The position numbers were made by a program, and so were the translations under genes. Positions 1 through 7,373 of a stretch of DNA of 64,000 bases are shown one piece after another. Position 1 is the stretch's first letter. The number at the start of each line of letters is the position of its first letter. A model generated the notes under the pieces. It saw nothing but the letters and a program-made list of their open reading frames with translations. It ran no database searches and was not told where the DNA came from. This DNA comes from Microbacterium oxydans (lineage in GTDB: Bacteria; Actinomycetota; Actinomycetes; Actinomycetales; Microbacteriaceae): NCBI RefSeq assembly GCF_006540085.1, contig NZ_BJOG01000005.1, positions 124,001-188,000 on the forward strand. The letters run 5' to 3'.

Positions 1-323
1 ACCCGGATCACGAACTCGGGCGACGGTATCTCGATGGTGGCTCCGGCTCGATCTTCACGTTCACGTTGCGAGGAGGGCTTCCGGCGGCTCGAAGATTCGT
101 CGAGCACGTGCAGGTCTTCACGCACATGACCCACATCGGCGACGTGCGCTCTCTGGTGCTGCACCCAGGAACGACGAGTCATGCCCAGCGGACCGAAGAG
201 GAGCGCGAGGTCCTCGGCGTCCGTCCGGGAACTCTGCGACTCTCGATCGGCATCGAGGACGTGGACGATCTCATCTCCGACCTGTCCCACGTGCTACAGC
301 ACGTGCGGGAGACGGTGGCATGA
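1..323 (+). CDS. O-acetylhomoserine/O-acetylserine sulfhydrylase-type PLP enzyme, C-terminal fragment
   Basis: The frame is open from the window edge (first full codon at base 3), so only about the last 106 residues are present and the PLP-binding lysine is outside the view. The visible part carries the conserved C-terminal features of the Cys/Met-metabolism PLP family: GGSGSIFTFTLRGG, then HIGDVRSLVLHPGTTSHAQ and the closing RLSIGIEDVDDL. The THIGDVRS stretch resembles O-acetylhomoserine aminocarboxypropyltransferases, which make homocysteine from O-acetylhomoserine and sulfide in the cytosol; this specificity is inferred. Its TGA overlaps the ATG of the next gene, a flavin monooxygenase of a family often used to release sulfur from organic compounds, which fits a joint sulfur-acquisition role. 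Confidence 0.85.
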   Translation, partial: PDHELGRRYLDGGSGSIFTFTLRGGLPAARRFVEHVQVFTHMTHIGDVRSLVLHPGTTSHAQRTEEEREVLGVRPGTLRLSIGIEDVDDLISDLSHVLQHVRETVA

Positions 324-1633
324 GCCGCCCACAGCACTTCGGCTGGTTCCTCGCGCGCGGCTTCGGGCCGCAGGGGTGGGGCTACCCCGCGCTCGATTGG
401 GACTACGACTGGACGCGCCCCGACGTCTATCAGCACGCCGCACGCACGCTCGAACAGGCGGGGTTCGATCTCGTCATCATCGAGGATGCGCCGTCGCTGG
501 GATCGCCCTCGACGATCGACCTGCGCGTGCGGCATGCGTTCGGCGGCCCCAAACACGACCCTCTTCTCCTCGCGCCCTACCTCTTCCAGGCCACCAGGCA
601 CCTCGGCGTGGTGCCCACCGTCAACCCGGCGGCCTACCTCCCGTACACCGCGGCTCGGCAGTTCGCGACGCTGCAGCACCTGAGCGGACACCGGCTGGGC
701 CTCAACGTCGTCACCGACACGGGCAGCGCACGGCACTTCTCCGACGCGGCGCAGCTCGGTCACGACGAGGCATACGACCGGGCAGAGGAATGGCTCTCCG
801 GTATCCGCGCCCTGTGGCGAAGCTGGGATGACGGCGCATTGCTCGCCGACCGTGAGACCGGTGTCTTCGCGGACGGCAGCCGGCTGCGGGCCACCGAGCA
901 TCGCGGCGAGTACTTCGCCTTCGACGGGCCGCTGAACGCCGTGCCCTTCACCGACGGGGATCCCGCGATCGTCTCACCCGGCGGTTCCGGCCGCGGGCTC
1001 GGCTTCGCAGGCGCCAACTCCGATGTGCAGCTCGCGCTCGCTCCGTTGCACGAGAAATCCGTGCGAGAGTATCGCGCCAAGGTGCACGATGCCGCGCTCG
1101 CGAAGGGAAGGCGACCCGAGGACATCAAGATCCTCTTCGCCATCCAGCCCGTGATCACGTCGTCGAGCGAGGAGGCCGATCGGATCGTCGCGGCGTCGGC
1201 GCAGCCCGACGATTCCGCCCTCGTCCAGATCGCGCGCAAGCAGTCGAGCGACCTCGAGACCGATCTGACCTCCCTCGACCTCGACGAGCCACTCGACATC
1301 TCCATCTTCGGAGCGCACGTCTCCCGTGGGAGCATCCAGCGTCTGGTCGGCGATCGCGACCAGGATGCCCCGTTGCGCGCTCACCTCACAGCCCTCGCCC
1401 GCACCGGCAGGATCACGGACCGTACGGGGTTCGTCGGGACCGCGCACGAGTTCGCCGATCTGATCGAGGAGCTCGGCGAATGGGGCAACGACGGCGTGCT
1501 GCTCTGGGGCGACTTCCATCCGGTGACCCTCCACCGCACGCTCGACGAGCTCGTCCCCGTCCTGCGTCGACGCGGCATCCTCCGGCGCGAGTACGCGGAG
1601 GGCGGCCTGCAGACGAACCTCCACCAGTTCTGA
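320..1633 (+). CDS. NtaA/SnaA/DszA-family FMN-dependent monooxygenase
   Basis: 437 residues, the usual length for the nitrilotriacetate monooxygenase A / pristinamycin synthase A / DszA branch of bacterial luciferase-like enzymes. Family features are visible: an early aromatic-rich strand (WGYPALDWDYDWTRPD), the barrel strand FDLVIIEDAP near residue 50, LGVVPTVNPAAYLPYTAARQFATL near 100, GLNVVTDTGSARHF near 135, and the C-terminal DGVLLWGDFHP. These enzymes oxygenate organic N- or S-compounds with FMNH2 supplied by a separate reductase, which is not seen in this window. The ATG overlaps the stop codon of the upstream sulfhydrylase (ATGA), so the two are translationally coupled. The substrate cannot be read from sequence; a sulfur-containing compound is inferred from the neighbour. 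Confidence 0.88.
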   Translation: MSRPQHFGWFLARGFGPQGWGYPALDWDYDWTRPDVYQHAARTLEQAGFDLVIIEDAPSLGSPSTIDLRVRHAFGGPKHDPLLLAPYLFQATRHLGVVPTVNPAAYLPYTAARQFATLQHLSGHRLGLNVVTDTGSARHFSDAAQLGHDEAYDRAEEWLSGIRALWRSWDDGALLADRETGVFADGSRLRATEHRGEYFAFDGPLNAVPFTDGDPAIVSPGGSGRGLGFAGANSDVQLALAPLHEKSVREYRAKVHDAALAKGRRPEDIKILFAIQPVITSSSEEADRIVAASAQPDDSALVQIARKQSSDLETDLTSLDLDEPLDISIFGAHVSRGSIQRLVGDRDQDAPLRAHLTALARTGRITDRTGFVGTAHEFADLIEELGEWGNDGVLLWGDFHPVTLHRTLDELVPVLRRRGILRREYAEGGLQTNLHQF

Positions 1634-1650
1634 CCGATCCCGACCGAGCC

Positions 1651-2148
1651 TCACCAACCCCGCGAGCCGGGAACGCCCTTGAAGGGGCCGACGACCCACG
1701 AGGTGACCCAGCCGCCGTAGAACCCGCCCGGCTGCGGAGAAGCGACCTCGTCGCCGACGGTGCACTCATCCATCTGCCCCGCGTACACGGCGACCCGATC
1801 GGACAGGATCTCGAACCCGCGAGCCGGTTGCGGGTAGGTCCAGGCGGCTCCTGGGCGCACTGTGTCGCCGGCGCGCACATCGAAGTATCGTGCGGAGCCC
1901 TTGAACTCGCAGAACGACGAGCCGGCGGCGTCGACGAGAGCACCGGGGACGAAGTCCGCGATCGGAAGATAGTAGACCGGAGGATGACTCGTCTCCAGCA
2001 CGCGGACGGCGTCCACCGTGTCGGCGATCAGCTGGCCGCTGAGCCGGATGGTGATGCGCTCCACGACTGCCTCGACACGCGGTGGCCTCGGGTAGTCCCA
2101 GACGGATTCCTGCCCAGCGGCGGGGACGATGGGGCGCGGCGTGTGCAT
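1651..2148 (-). CDS. DUF427 domain protein
   Basis: 165 residues. The N-terminal third (ESVWDYPRPPRVE) and the core with SHPPVYYLPIADF, SSFCEFKGSARYFDV and AAWTYPQPARGFEILSDRVAVYAG are hallmarks of the DUF427 (nucleotidyltransferase-like fold) family, small cytosolic proteins of unknown function common in Actinobacteria. No signal peptide or membrane segment is present. The gene runs opposite to the flavin monooxygenase and ends 17 bases from it. The start is probably leaderless: a TAGGGT box ends 6 bases before the ATG and no Shine-Dalgarno sequence is visible. Confidence 0.85.
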   Translation of the reverse strand: MHTPRPIVPAAGQESVWDYPRPPRVEAVVERITIRLSGQLIADTVDAVRVLETSHPPVYYLPIADFVPGALVDAAGSSFCEFKGSARYFDVRAGDTVRPGAAWTYPQPARGFEILSDRVAVYAGQMDECTVGDEVASPQPGGFYGGWVTSWVVGPFKGVPGSRGW

Positions 2149-2154
2149 CTGCTC

Positions 2155-2160
2155 ACCCTA
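2155..2160 (-). promoter_or_regulatory. -10 box of the DUF427 gene, leaderless type
   Basis: On the minus strand TAGGGT is followed by exactly six bases and then the ATG at 2148. This is the spacing expected when transcription starts at the initiation codon. No clear -35 hexamer is seen. Confidence 0.45.
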
Positions 2161-2197
2161 CGTCTGCTCGCGATATGTCGCGCGATACCGTGCCGCG

Positions 2198-3202
2198 TCA
2201 TTCGACGGGGGTCGTGGTCCGCGCCGCCCGCTTCTCACGCGCGGAGGCGATGAGGCTCGCGACCGTGGCGATGGTCATCGACGCCAGGATCACGCCGAGC
2301 GAGACCATGTTGCTGATGTCGGGGACCCATTCCACGTGCTCCCCGCCGTTGATGAACGGCAGCTCGTTGACATGCAGGGCGTGCAGGATCAGCTTCACGC
2401 CGATGAAGCCGAGGATGACGGCGATGCCGTAGTGGAGGTAGCGCAGGCGATCGAGCAGATCGCCGAGCAGGAAGTACAGCTGACGCAGACCCATGAGCGC
2501 GAAGATGTTCGCCGAGAAGACGAGGAAGCCGTTCGTCGTGATCTCGAAGATCGCGGGGATCGAGTCGATCGCGAAGATCAGGTCGGTCACACCGATCGTG
2601 ATGAAGACGATCACCATGGGCGTCCACATCCGCTTGCCGTCGACCGTCGTGCGGATCTTCGAGCCGTCATAGGTCTCGCTGATGTCGACTCGACGACGCA
2701 GCAGACGGACGATGAAGTTCTCGCGCTGCACCTCTCCCTCGTGGTCACCTTCCGGCATCGCCTGACGGATCGCGGTCCAGATGAGGAACGCGCCGAAGAT
2801 GTAGAAGATCGGCGAGAAGTTCTCGACGATCGCGACACCGGCCAGGATGAAGAGCCCGCGCAGCACCAGCGCGATGATGATGCCGATCATGAGCACCTGC
2901 TGCTGCAGGCGCCGCGGTACGGCGAACTGCGCCATGATCAGCACGAACACGAACAGGTTGTCGATCGAGAGGCTGTACTCCAGTGCCCACCCGGTGATGA
3001 AATCGCCCGCGTTCTGCCAGCCGCCGACGTTGCCGAGGAGCACCGCGAACAGCAGCGCGAGGCCGACGTAGAACACGACCCAGAGGGTGGACTCCTTCGT
3101 CGACGGGATGTGCGGCCGCAGCCGGATGAGCAGCAGGTCACCGATCAGGATGATCGTGAGGACGACCATCGAGGTGATCTCGAACCAGACGGGGATTTCC
3201 AA
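2198..3202 (-). CDS. TerC-family integral membrane protein, probable Mn2+-linked metal exporter
   Basis: 334 residues with about nine hydrophobic segments. The family signature is clear: LEYSLSIDNLFVFVLIMAQF near residue 80 and VTDLIFAIDSIPAIFEITTN near 220, each with an intramembrane acidic residue (the S-x-DN and A-x-DS motifs), plus LMGLRQLYFLLG. TerC/Alx proteins act in the cytoplasmic membrane and several are implicated in Mn2+ efflux. The 5' leader contains a yybP-ykoY-like element (3240-3345), which supports a manganese role here. The start used is TTG at 3202 (product begins MEIPVWFEI, typical of family N-termini); the ribosome binding site is poor, so the start is less sure than the gene. 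Confidence 0.88.
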   Translation of the reverse strand: MEIPVWFEITSMVVLTIILIGDLLLIRLRPHIPSTKESTLWVVFYVGLALLFAVLLGNVGGWQNAGDFITGWALEYSLSIDNLFVFVLIMAQFAVPRRLQQQVLMIGIIIALVLRGLFILAGVAIVENFSPIFYIFGAFLIWTAIRQAMPEGDHEGEVQRENFIVRLLRRRVDISETYDGSKIRTTVDGKRMWTPMVIVFITIGVTDLIFAIDSIPAIFEITTNGFLVFSANIFALMGLRQLYFLLGDLLDRLRYLHYGIAVILGFIGVKLILHALHVNELPFINGGEHVEWVPDISNMVSLGVILASMTIATVASLIASAREKRAARTTTPVE

Positions 3203-3239
3203 GGGCGCACTGGACCTTTCGCGGAGGGGTCGGGAAGGA

Positions 3240-3345
3240 GTCGAAAGTCTCTCCCCCGCACGGATGTGCGTCGCGCGCCCGGAGCAACGATGACGGTGCT
3301 CGTGATGACGGACGCGTGTTTGCGGGATACTCCCTCTCGCCCGGG
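3240..3345 (-). ncRNA. yybP-ykoY-like (Mn2+) riboswitch ahead of terC
   Basis: The minus-strand leader of the terC gene holds, in order, GGGAGTATCCC near 3325-3336, a middle helix region around the reverse complement of 3290-3320, and GAGACTTTCG at 3242-3251. GGGAGUA at the 5' side and GAGACYUU at the 3' side are the conserved internal-loop sequences of the yybP-ykoY class, established as Mn2+ sensors and found upstream of TerC/Alx genes. I matched the pieces by eye without a covariance model; the boundaries are approximate. Confidence 0.65.
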
Positions 3346-3347
3346 CA

Positions 3348-3377
3348 ATGCTACCCGAGGCACGGGGCGAGCGGGAA
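3348..3377 (-). promoter_or_regulatory. Possible promoter of the terC riboswitch transcript
   Basis: On the minus strand TTCCCG (3372-3377), 18 bases and TAGCAT (3348-3353) form a weak sigma-70-like promoter. It would start the RNA close to the 5' edge of the riboswitch. Confidence 0.3.
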
Positions 3378-3483
3378 CGGGTTGCATTCGAATCTCATCC
3401 GCCCGCTCGGCATGGACCACCGATCTGAGACGATGGGGCGGCGATCGACACTCTCCTCGTGAGAGACACCGAACGGAACCAGG

Positions 3484-4044
3484 ATGCCCCTGCACACAGA
3501 TGATCAGAGATGGGCGGCGCAGGCCGCGGGCGGCGACGAGAGCGCCTTCCGCGAGCTGTACCGCGCTCACGTGCGACCCGTGTACTGGATCGCTCAGGGA
3601 ATCCTCGCCTCGTCGGCTGATGCCGAGGACGTGACACAGGAGACGTTCGTCGTCGCCTGGCGGAAGCTGCCCGACCTCGAACTCCGGGGCGAGTCGATCC
3701 TTCCGTGGCTCGCCACGATCTGCCGGTTCCAGGCGGCGAATCGGCTCCGGCAGCGTCGGCGAGACCAGGCGCACACCGCCGAGGCCGTCGACGAGACACT
3801 GTTGGCGGACACGGTGAGCGTCGAGGAACAGGTCATCACCGCGGAGCTCGCGGCGCGGATCACCCGCGAGGTGGGCACGCTCAGCGAGTTGGATCGTGAG
3901 GTCTTCCGTCTGTGCGCCACGGAGGGATACGCCTACCAGGTCGCTGCGGATGAGCTCGGGGTGACGCACGCCGTCGTCCGGAACCGTCTCTCACGAGTGC
4001 GCACGCAGCTGCGAGGCGCCGTGACCGAAGCGAGGGACGCATGA
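3484..4044 (+). CDS. ECF-type RNA polymerase sigma factor
   Basis: 186 residues with the two-domain sigma-70 region 2 / region 4 layout and nothing else. Region 2 spans about residues 15-85 (ESAFRELYRAHVRPVYWIAQ, then SADAEDVTQETFVVAWRKL, which includes the -10-binding helix). Region 4 is near residues 125-175 (LSELDREVFRLCATEGYAYQ then VAADELGVTHAVVRNRLSR, a helix-turn-helix). It redirects RNA polymerase to a dedicated promoter set. Its stop overlaps the ATG of the downstream DUF4349 membrane protein (ATGA), the arrangement typical of a sigma factor and its regulator. The promoter it recognises cannot be read from one window. Confidence 0.92.
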   Translation: MPLHTDDQRWAAQAAGGDESAFRELYRAHVRPVYWIAQGILASSADAEDVTQETFVVAWRKLPDLELRGESILPWLATICRFQAANRLRQRRRDQAHTAEAVDETLLADTVSVEEQVITAELAARITREVGTLSELDREVFRLCATEGYAYQVAADELGVTHAVVRNRLSRVRTQLRGAVTEARDA

Positions 4045-5183
4045 ACGACCAGACCACCAGCGGCGACCTGCCAGAGCTCTCGGACGAGACCATCGCCCGC
4101 ATCGAAGATGCCGTGTTCACAGAGATCGCCGCAGAGCGGGCGCGGGCACCGCGCACCGCGAAAGAGACGCGGTCGCGGCGACGCGGCTGGCTCACGGCAG
4201 GCGGTATCGCTGCAGCCTTCGCTGTCGGAGTTCTCGTGACCCCGCCCATCCTCAGCGCGGTCGGCGGGGCGAGCTCCGTCACCGCCGACGGCGTCAGCAT
4301 GTCCGAAGACTCCGCCACGGATGCCGCACCGTCGGGTCCCGAGCGGATCACGGGTCTGACCGCCGAGTCGGCACCGGACGGCGCTCTGAGCCCGGACGCG
4401 AGCGCGGGTGTGCTTCCCGGCGTTGCGGCGAACGACAGCGGTCGCGAGATCATCGCCACGGCGCAGGCGACCGTTCAGGTGAAGGACATCTCCGAAGCAG
4501 CAGCTGAGATCGCCGCTCTCGCCGAGGAGCACGGCGGCTACGTCGAGAGCACCGAGATCGGGAAGTCGGTCGCCGTCGACGGCTCGTCCGAGCCCGTTCC
4601 AGATCCCGCAGACTCGGCATACGGCTGGATCAGCATCCGAGTGCCATCCGCCGACCTCCCGAAGGCGATCGCCGCACTCGACGACACCGGCGAAGTACTC
4701 TCCTCTTCCACCTCGAAGCAGGATGTGACCTCCGTCGCGATCGACCTGCAGGCCAGGGTCGACTCCACCAAGGCGTCCGTCGAGCGGCTCACGCAGCTGA
4801 TGGCGCAGTCGGGCAGCGTGTCCGAGCTGATCGAGGCCGAGGTGGCGCTCACCGACCGTCAGGCGCAGCTCGAATCGTACGAACAGCAACTCGCCGCGCT
4901 CGACGACCAGGTCGCCATGTCGTCGCTGCAGGTGCAGCTGACGAAGGCGACCGCACCGACGACTGCCGACCCTGCGGGCTTCGGGGACGGTCTGATGGCG
5001 GGATGGAACGGACTCGTCGTGTCGCTGAATGCTCTGGTGATCGCGGTCGGCTTCCTCCTCCCCTGGCTCGCGATCGCGGGCGCCGTCGTGCTGCTCGTCT
5101 GGCTCATCCGCCGCGCCCGGCGGCGCCGGCGTCGTCGCGACCAGCAGGTCCCGTCCCATCCCGAGGCCGCCGAAGGCAACTGA
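4041..5183 (+). CDS. DUF4349 membrane protein, candidate regulator of the adjacent sigma factor
   Basis: 380 residues. Order of parts: an N-terminal acidic cytosolic stretch (residues 1-50), a first membrane helix near 52-75 (GWLTAGGIAAAFAVGVLVTP), a linker to about 130, the DUF4349 domain (roughly 135-310; begins IIATAQATVQVKDISEAAAE, with ISIRVPSADLPKAIAALDD), a coiled-coil segment rich in Q/E/L inside it, a second membrane helix near 340-360 and a basic C-terminus (RRARRRRRRRD). By position it resembles an anti-sigma factor: it overlaps the ECF gene by four bases and has a short cytosolic N-terminus. It lacks a zinc-binding HxxxCxxC anti-sigma motif, so that role is inference. A strong hairpin terminator follows. 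Confidence 0.82.
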   Translation: MNDQTTSGDLPELSDETIARIEDAVFTEIAAERARAPRTAKETRSRRRGWLTAGGIAAAFAVGVLVTPPILSAVGGASSVTADGVSMSEDSATDAAPSGPERITGLTAESAPDGALSPDASAGVLPGVAANDSGREIIATAQATVQVKDISEAAAEIAALAEEHGGYVESTEIGKSVAVDGSSEPVPDPADSAYGWISIRVPSADLPKAIAALDDTGEVLSSSTSKQDVTSVAIDLQARVDSTKASVERLTQLMAQSGSVSELIEAEVALTDRQAQLESYEQQLAALDDQVAMSSLQVQLTKATAPTTADPAGFGDGLMAGWNGLVVSLNALVIAVGFLLPWLAIAGAVVLLVWLIRRARRRRRRRDQQVPSHPEAAEGN

Positions 5184-5200
5184 TCGCCCGACGTGGAATG

Positions 5201-5244
5201 GGCCGGTTCTCCTGACGTGAGGAACCGGCCTGTTCCTTGATTTT
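5201..5244 (+). terminator. Rho-independent terminator of the sigma/DUF4349 operon
   Basis: GGCCGGTTC (5201-5209) pairs with GAACCGGCC (5222-5230), followed by a T-rich tail (TGTTCCTTGATTTT). It lies 18 bases after the DUF4349 stop codon. Confidence 0.8.
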
Positions 5245-5253
5245 CCGCGGTAT

Positions 5254-5267
5254 ACAAGAACCCTTGT
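5254..5267 (+). promoter_or_regulatory. Inverted repeat, candidate operator of the winged-helix regulator
   Basis: ACAAG-AACC-CTTGT is a perfect inverted repeat with a 4-base centre. It overlaps the proposed -35 hexamer (TTGTGC, 5264-5269) of the downstream regulator gene, a placement that suits autoregulation. Confidence 0.4.
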
Positions 5268-5292
5268 GCGTTTGACGCCGTGAGCCTAGCGT
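5264..5292 (+). promoter_or_regulatory. Promoter of the winged-helix regulator and MFS operon
   Basis: TTGTGC (5264-5269), a 17-base spacer and TAGCGT (5287-5292) form a promoter ending 8 bases before the GTG at 5301. This supports a leaderless start at 5301 rather than the upstream in-frame GTG at 5280, which would lie upstream of the -10 box. Confidence 0.5.
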
Positions 5293-5300
5293 CGTCTTCC

Positions 5301-5849
5301 GTGGAAGACATCTCCGTTATCACCGCTGTGCACCATCCGCTGCGCCGCCGCATCTACGACTATCTGCTCCTGTACGGAACGGCACAGGTCACGGCGATCG
5401 CCCGCGCGCTGGACAGTCAGGTCGGCAGCATCAGCCATCACCTTCGCATGCTGGAGCGCTCCGGCGTCGTCGAACGCGCCCCTGATCCCGACGGAGACAA
5501 GCGCACGAGCTGGTGGAGAGTGGCACGTCGGGGTCTCACCTGGTCGACAGACGATTACGCGGACTCGCCCGCCGATGCCCTCCTCGCCCGTGAGGCGCAG
5601 CGTCAGGGTATCCGTATGCAGATCGACCGGCTCCAGCGCTGGCATCGCCATCGCCATGACCCCGCATACGCCGAGTACGACGGATCCAACACGGAGACCA
5701 CGGCGTGGGCCTCACCCGACGAGCTACGGGATCTCTCCGCGCGGCTGCTCGAGACGATCAGGGAGTGGCAGGACGGCATCGATCTCGACGACGGCCGACG
5801 CCGTGCTCCCGTCTTCGTGTTCGCGCACGCGTTCCCGACGGAGCCCTGA
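5301..5849 (+). CDS. Winged-helix (ArsR-like) transcriptional regulator
   Basis: 182 residues from GTG 5301; an in-frame GTG at 5280 would add seven residues but lies upstream of the best -10 box. Residues 1-75 form an ArsR-type winged helix: VHHPLRRRIYDYLLLYG, then VTAIARALDSQVGSISHHLR as the recognition helix and a wing with DPDGDKRTSWW. The rest is helical and charged, and probably mediates dimerisation or ligand binding. There are no clustered cysteines, so metal sensing of the classic ArsR kind is not indicated. The stop overlaps the ATG of the MFS transporter (TGATG), so the likely target is this two-gene unit, through the inverted repeat at 5254-5267. Confidence 0.82.
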   Translation: MEDISVITAVHHPLRRRIYDYLLLYGTAQVTAIARALDSQVGSISHHLRMLERSGVVERAPDPDGDKRTSWWRVARRGLTWSTDDYADSPADALLAREAQRQGIRMQIDRLQRWHRHRHDPAYAEYDGSNTETTAWASPDELRDLSARLLETIREWQDGIDLDDGRRRAPVFVFAHAFPTEP

Positions 5850-7090
5850 TGTCCGCCGTCAGCGACCCGGAGGAGATCGTCGCCCCTCCCCCCTTCCGTC
5901 GCGATCGTCTCGTGCACGCCTGGATCGGAGTGAAGGCGCTGTCGGATGCCGGCGATGCGCTGTGGACCATCGCGCTCGCCTGGACGGCCGTCCAGGTGGC
6001 CTCCCCCGCTGTCGCCGGTCTGATCGTCGCTGCCGGTACCGTGCCGCGTGCCGTGATCCTGCTGTTCGGAGGGGTGATCGCCGACCGCGCGGACCCGCGC
6101 CGCATCATGCTCGTGTTCAACGTGCTGCGCGTGGGCGTGCTCGTCGCCGTGGCGCTGTGGGTACTCGCCACCCCGCCCACCGTCTCGGTTCTGCTGTTCG
6201 CGGCGATCGCGTTCGGGGTGTGCGACGCGTTCTACGAGCCGTCCGCCGGGACGATCGCCCGTCAGCTCGTGCGAGCCGCCGACCTTCCCTCCTACGGCGC
6301 AGCAGCTCAGACGGCCTCGCGGCTGGGGACCATGGGAGGGGCGGCGATAGGCGGATTCATCGTGGCCCATGCCGGCCTTGCGGGAAGCGCGTCCGTGAAC
6401 GCCCTGACCTTCACACTGGTCGTCGCCTTCATCGCGATCTGGCTCCGCCCGCGCTTCCGCCTCGCCAGGGCGGAGAAGGAGTCGGCACTGCGCGGGATCG
6501 CACGCGGGTTCGCGCACCTCGCCGAGAATCCCACGACCCGCACGCTCGTGATCGCCCTCTCCGGGCTCAATCTGGCGGTCGGCCCGGCGATCGGAATCGG
6601 ACTCGCCCTCCGCGCCCATGCGGAGGGGTGGGGCGCGCAGGCCGTCGGACTCTTCGAAGCGCTGCTCGGGCTCGGTGCAGCGCTCGGCGCGATCTCCGTC
6701 GCGAAGTGGCGTCCGAACCACGAGGCCCGCGGCGGGTTCCGGGCGCTGGTGCTTCAGGGCGCCGGGATCATCGCGCTCGGAATCGGGCCGGCGTGGAGCG
6801 TCGCCGTGGCGGCCTTCGTCATCGGCGCGACGGCTGGTTACGCATCGGTGCTGTTGAGCGCGACGTTCTCGGCCACCGTCGACACCGCCTACCTCGGCCG
6901 GATGAGTTCGCTCACGCGCCTCGGCGACGACTGTCTGATGCCGCTGGCGATGGCCGGATTCGGTGCTCTCGCGTCGTCGACGGCGCTCTGGGTGCCGTTC
7001 GCACTCTTCGGAGGAGCCATGATGGCGCTGATGGTCCTGCCCCTGAGCAACCGTTCATTCCGGTCGCTGTCGTTGAGGCCCGCTGTATGA
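5849..7090 (+). CDS. MFS transporter (EntS-like 12-helix efflux type)
   Basis: 413 residues and about twelve membrane helices. The N-terminal half has DAGDALWTIALAWTAVQV and the loop GGVIADRADPRRIMLVFNVL, the MFS cytosolic loop 2-3 motif (G-x3-D-R-x2-R) typical of the enterobactin-exporter/macrolide-efflux branch, and YEPSAGTIARQLV further on. The ATG overlaps the stop of the winged-helix regulator, so this is the regulator's probable target. The substrate is unknown; a drug or siderophore-like compound is typical for the branch. Earlier in-frame starts would run inside the regulator gene and are not needed. A bidirectional terminator follows at 7112-7143. Confidence 0.85.
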   Translation: MSAVSDPEEIVAPPPFRRDRLVHAWIGVKALSDAGDALWTIALAWTAVQVASPAVAGLIVAAGTVPRAVILLFGGVIADRADPRRIMLVFNVLRVGVLVAVALWVLATPPTVSVLLFAAIAFGVCDAFYEPSAGTIARQLVRAADLPSYGAAAQTASRLGTMGGAAIGGFIVAHAGLAGSASVNALTFTLVVAFIAIWLRPRFRLARAEKESALRGIARGFAHLAENPTTRTLVIALSGLNLAVGPAIGIGLALRAHAEGWGAQAVGLFEALLGLGAALGAISVAKWRPNHEARGGFRALVLQGAGIIALGIGPAWSVAVAAFVIGATAGYASVLLSATFSATVDTAYLGRMSSLTRLGDDCLMPLAMAGFGALASSTALWVPFALFGGAMMALMVLPLSNRSFRSLSLRPAV

Positions 7091-7111
7091 GCGACGACCA
7101 CCCTGGGAAAC

Positions 7112-7143
7112 GAGAAAGCCTCCGGCGAACCGGAGGCTTTCTC
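7112..7143. terminator. Bidirectional terminator between the MFS gene and tRNA-Glu
   Basis: GAGAAAGCCTCCGG (7112-7125) and CCGGAGGCTTTCTC (7130-7143) form a 14-bp perfect stem with a CGAA loop. The A/T-rich stem base lets it serve the + strand MFS transporter and the - strand tRNA-Glu. Confidence 0.85.
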
Positions 7144-7150
7144 TGTTGTG

Positions 7151-7223
7151 TGACCCCAGCGGGATTCGAACCCGCGTTACCGCCGTGAGAGGGCAGCGTA
7201 CTAGGCCGCTATACGATGGGGCC
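7151..7223 (-). tRNA. tRNA-Glu (anticodon CTC)
   Basis: The minus strand reads GGCCCCA at the 5' acceptor side and TGGGGTC plus discriminator A at the 3' side. The anticodon loop is C-T-CTC-A-C and the T arm contains GGTTCGAATCC. The gene is 73 bases and no CCA is encoded. It decodes GAG, the dominant glutamate codon in such a GC-rich genome. Confidence 0.96.
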
Positions 7224-7260
7224 GTCTGGCGGAATGTTTCCGTTCCGCGACAACCGTTCA

Positions 7261-7290
7261 AGTATGCCACGGCGATTCTCACTGCGCCAA
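7261..7290 (-). promoter_or_regulatory. Promoter of tRNA-Glu
   Basis: On the minus strand TTGGCG (7285-7290), an 18-base spacer and CATACT (7261-7266) lie about 37 bases upstream of the mature 5' end. Confidence 0.45.
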
Positions 7291-7373
7291 ATCGACGCCT
7301 CCCCGTCACGAATCCCGGGCGTGGCGCACCGGATCCGTTTGCCGTGCGCGTTCCGAAGGAGTTGACTCTTCCC

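Noticed and set aside
5280..5300. Upstream GTG start of the winged-helix regulator.
   Set aside because: It would lie upstream of the TAGCGT box; GTG 5301 fits the promoter better.
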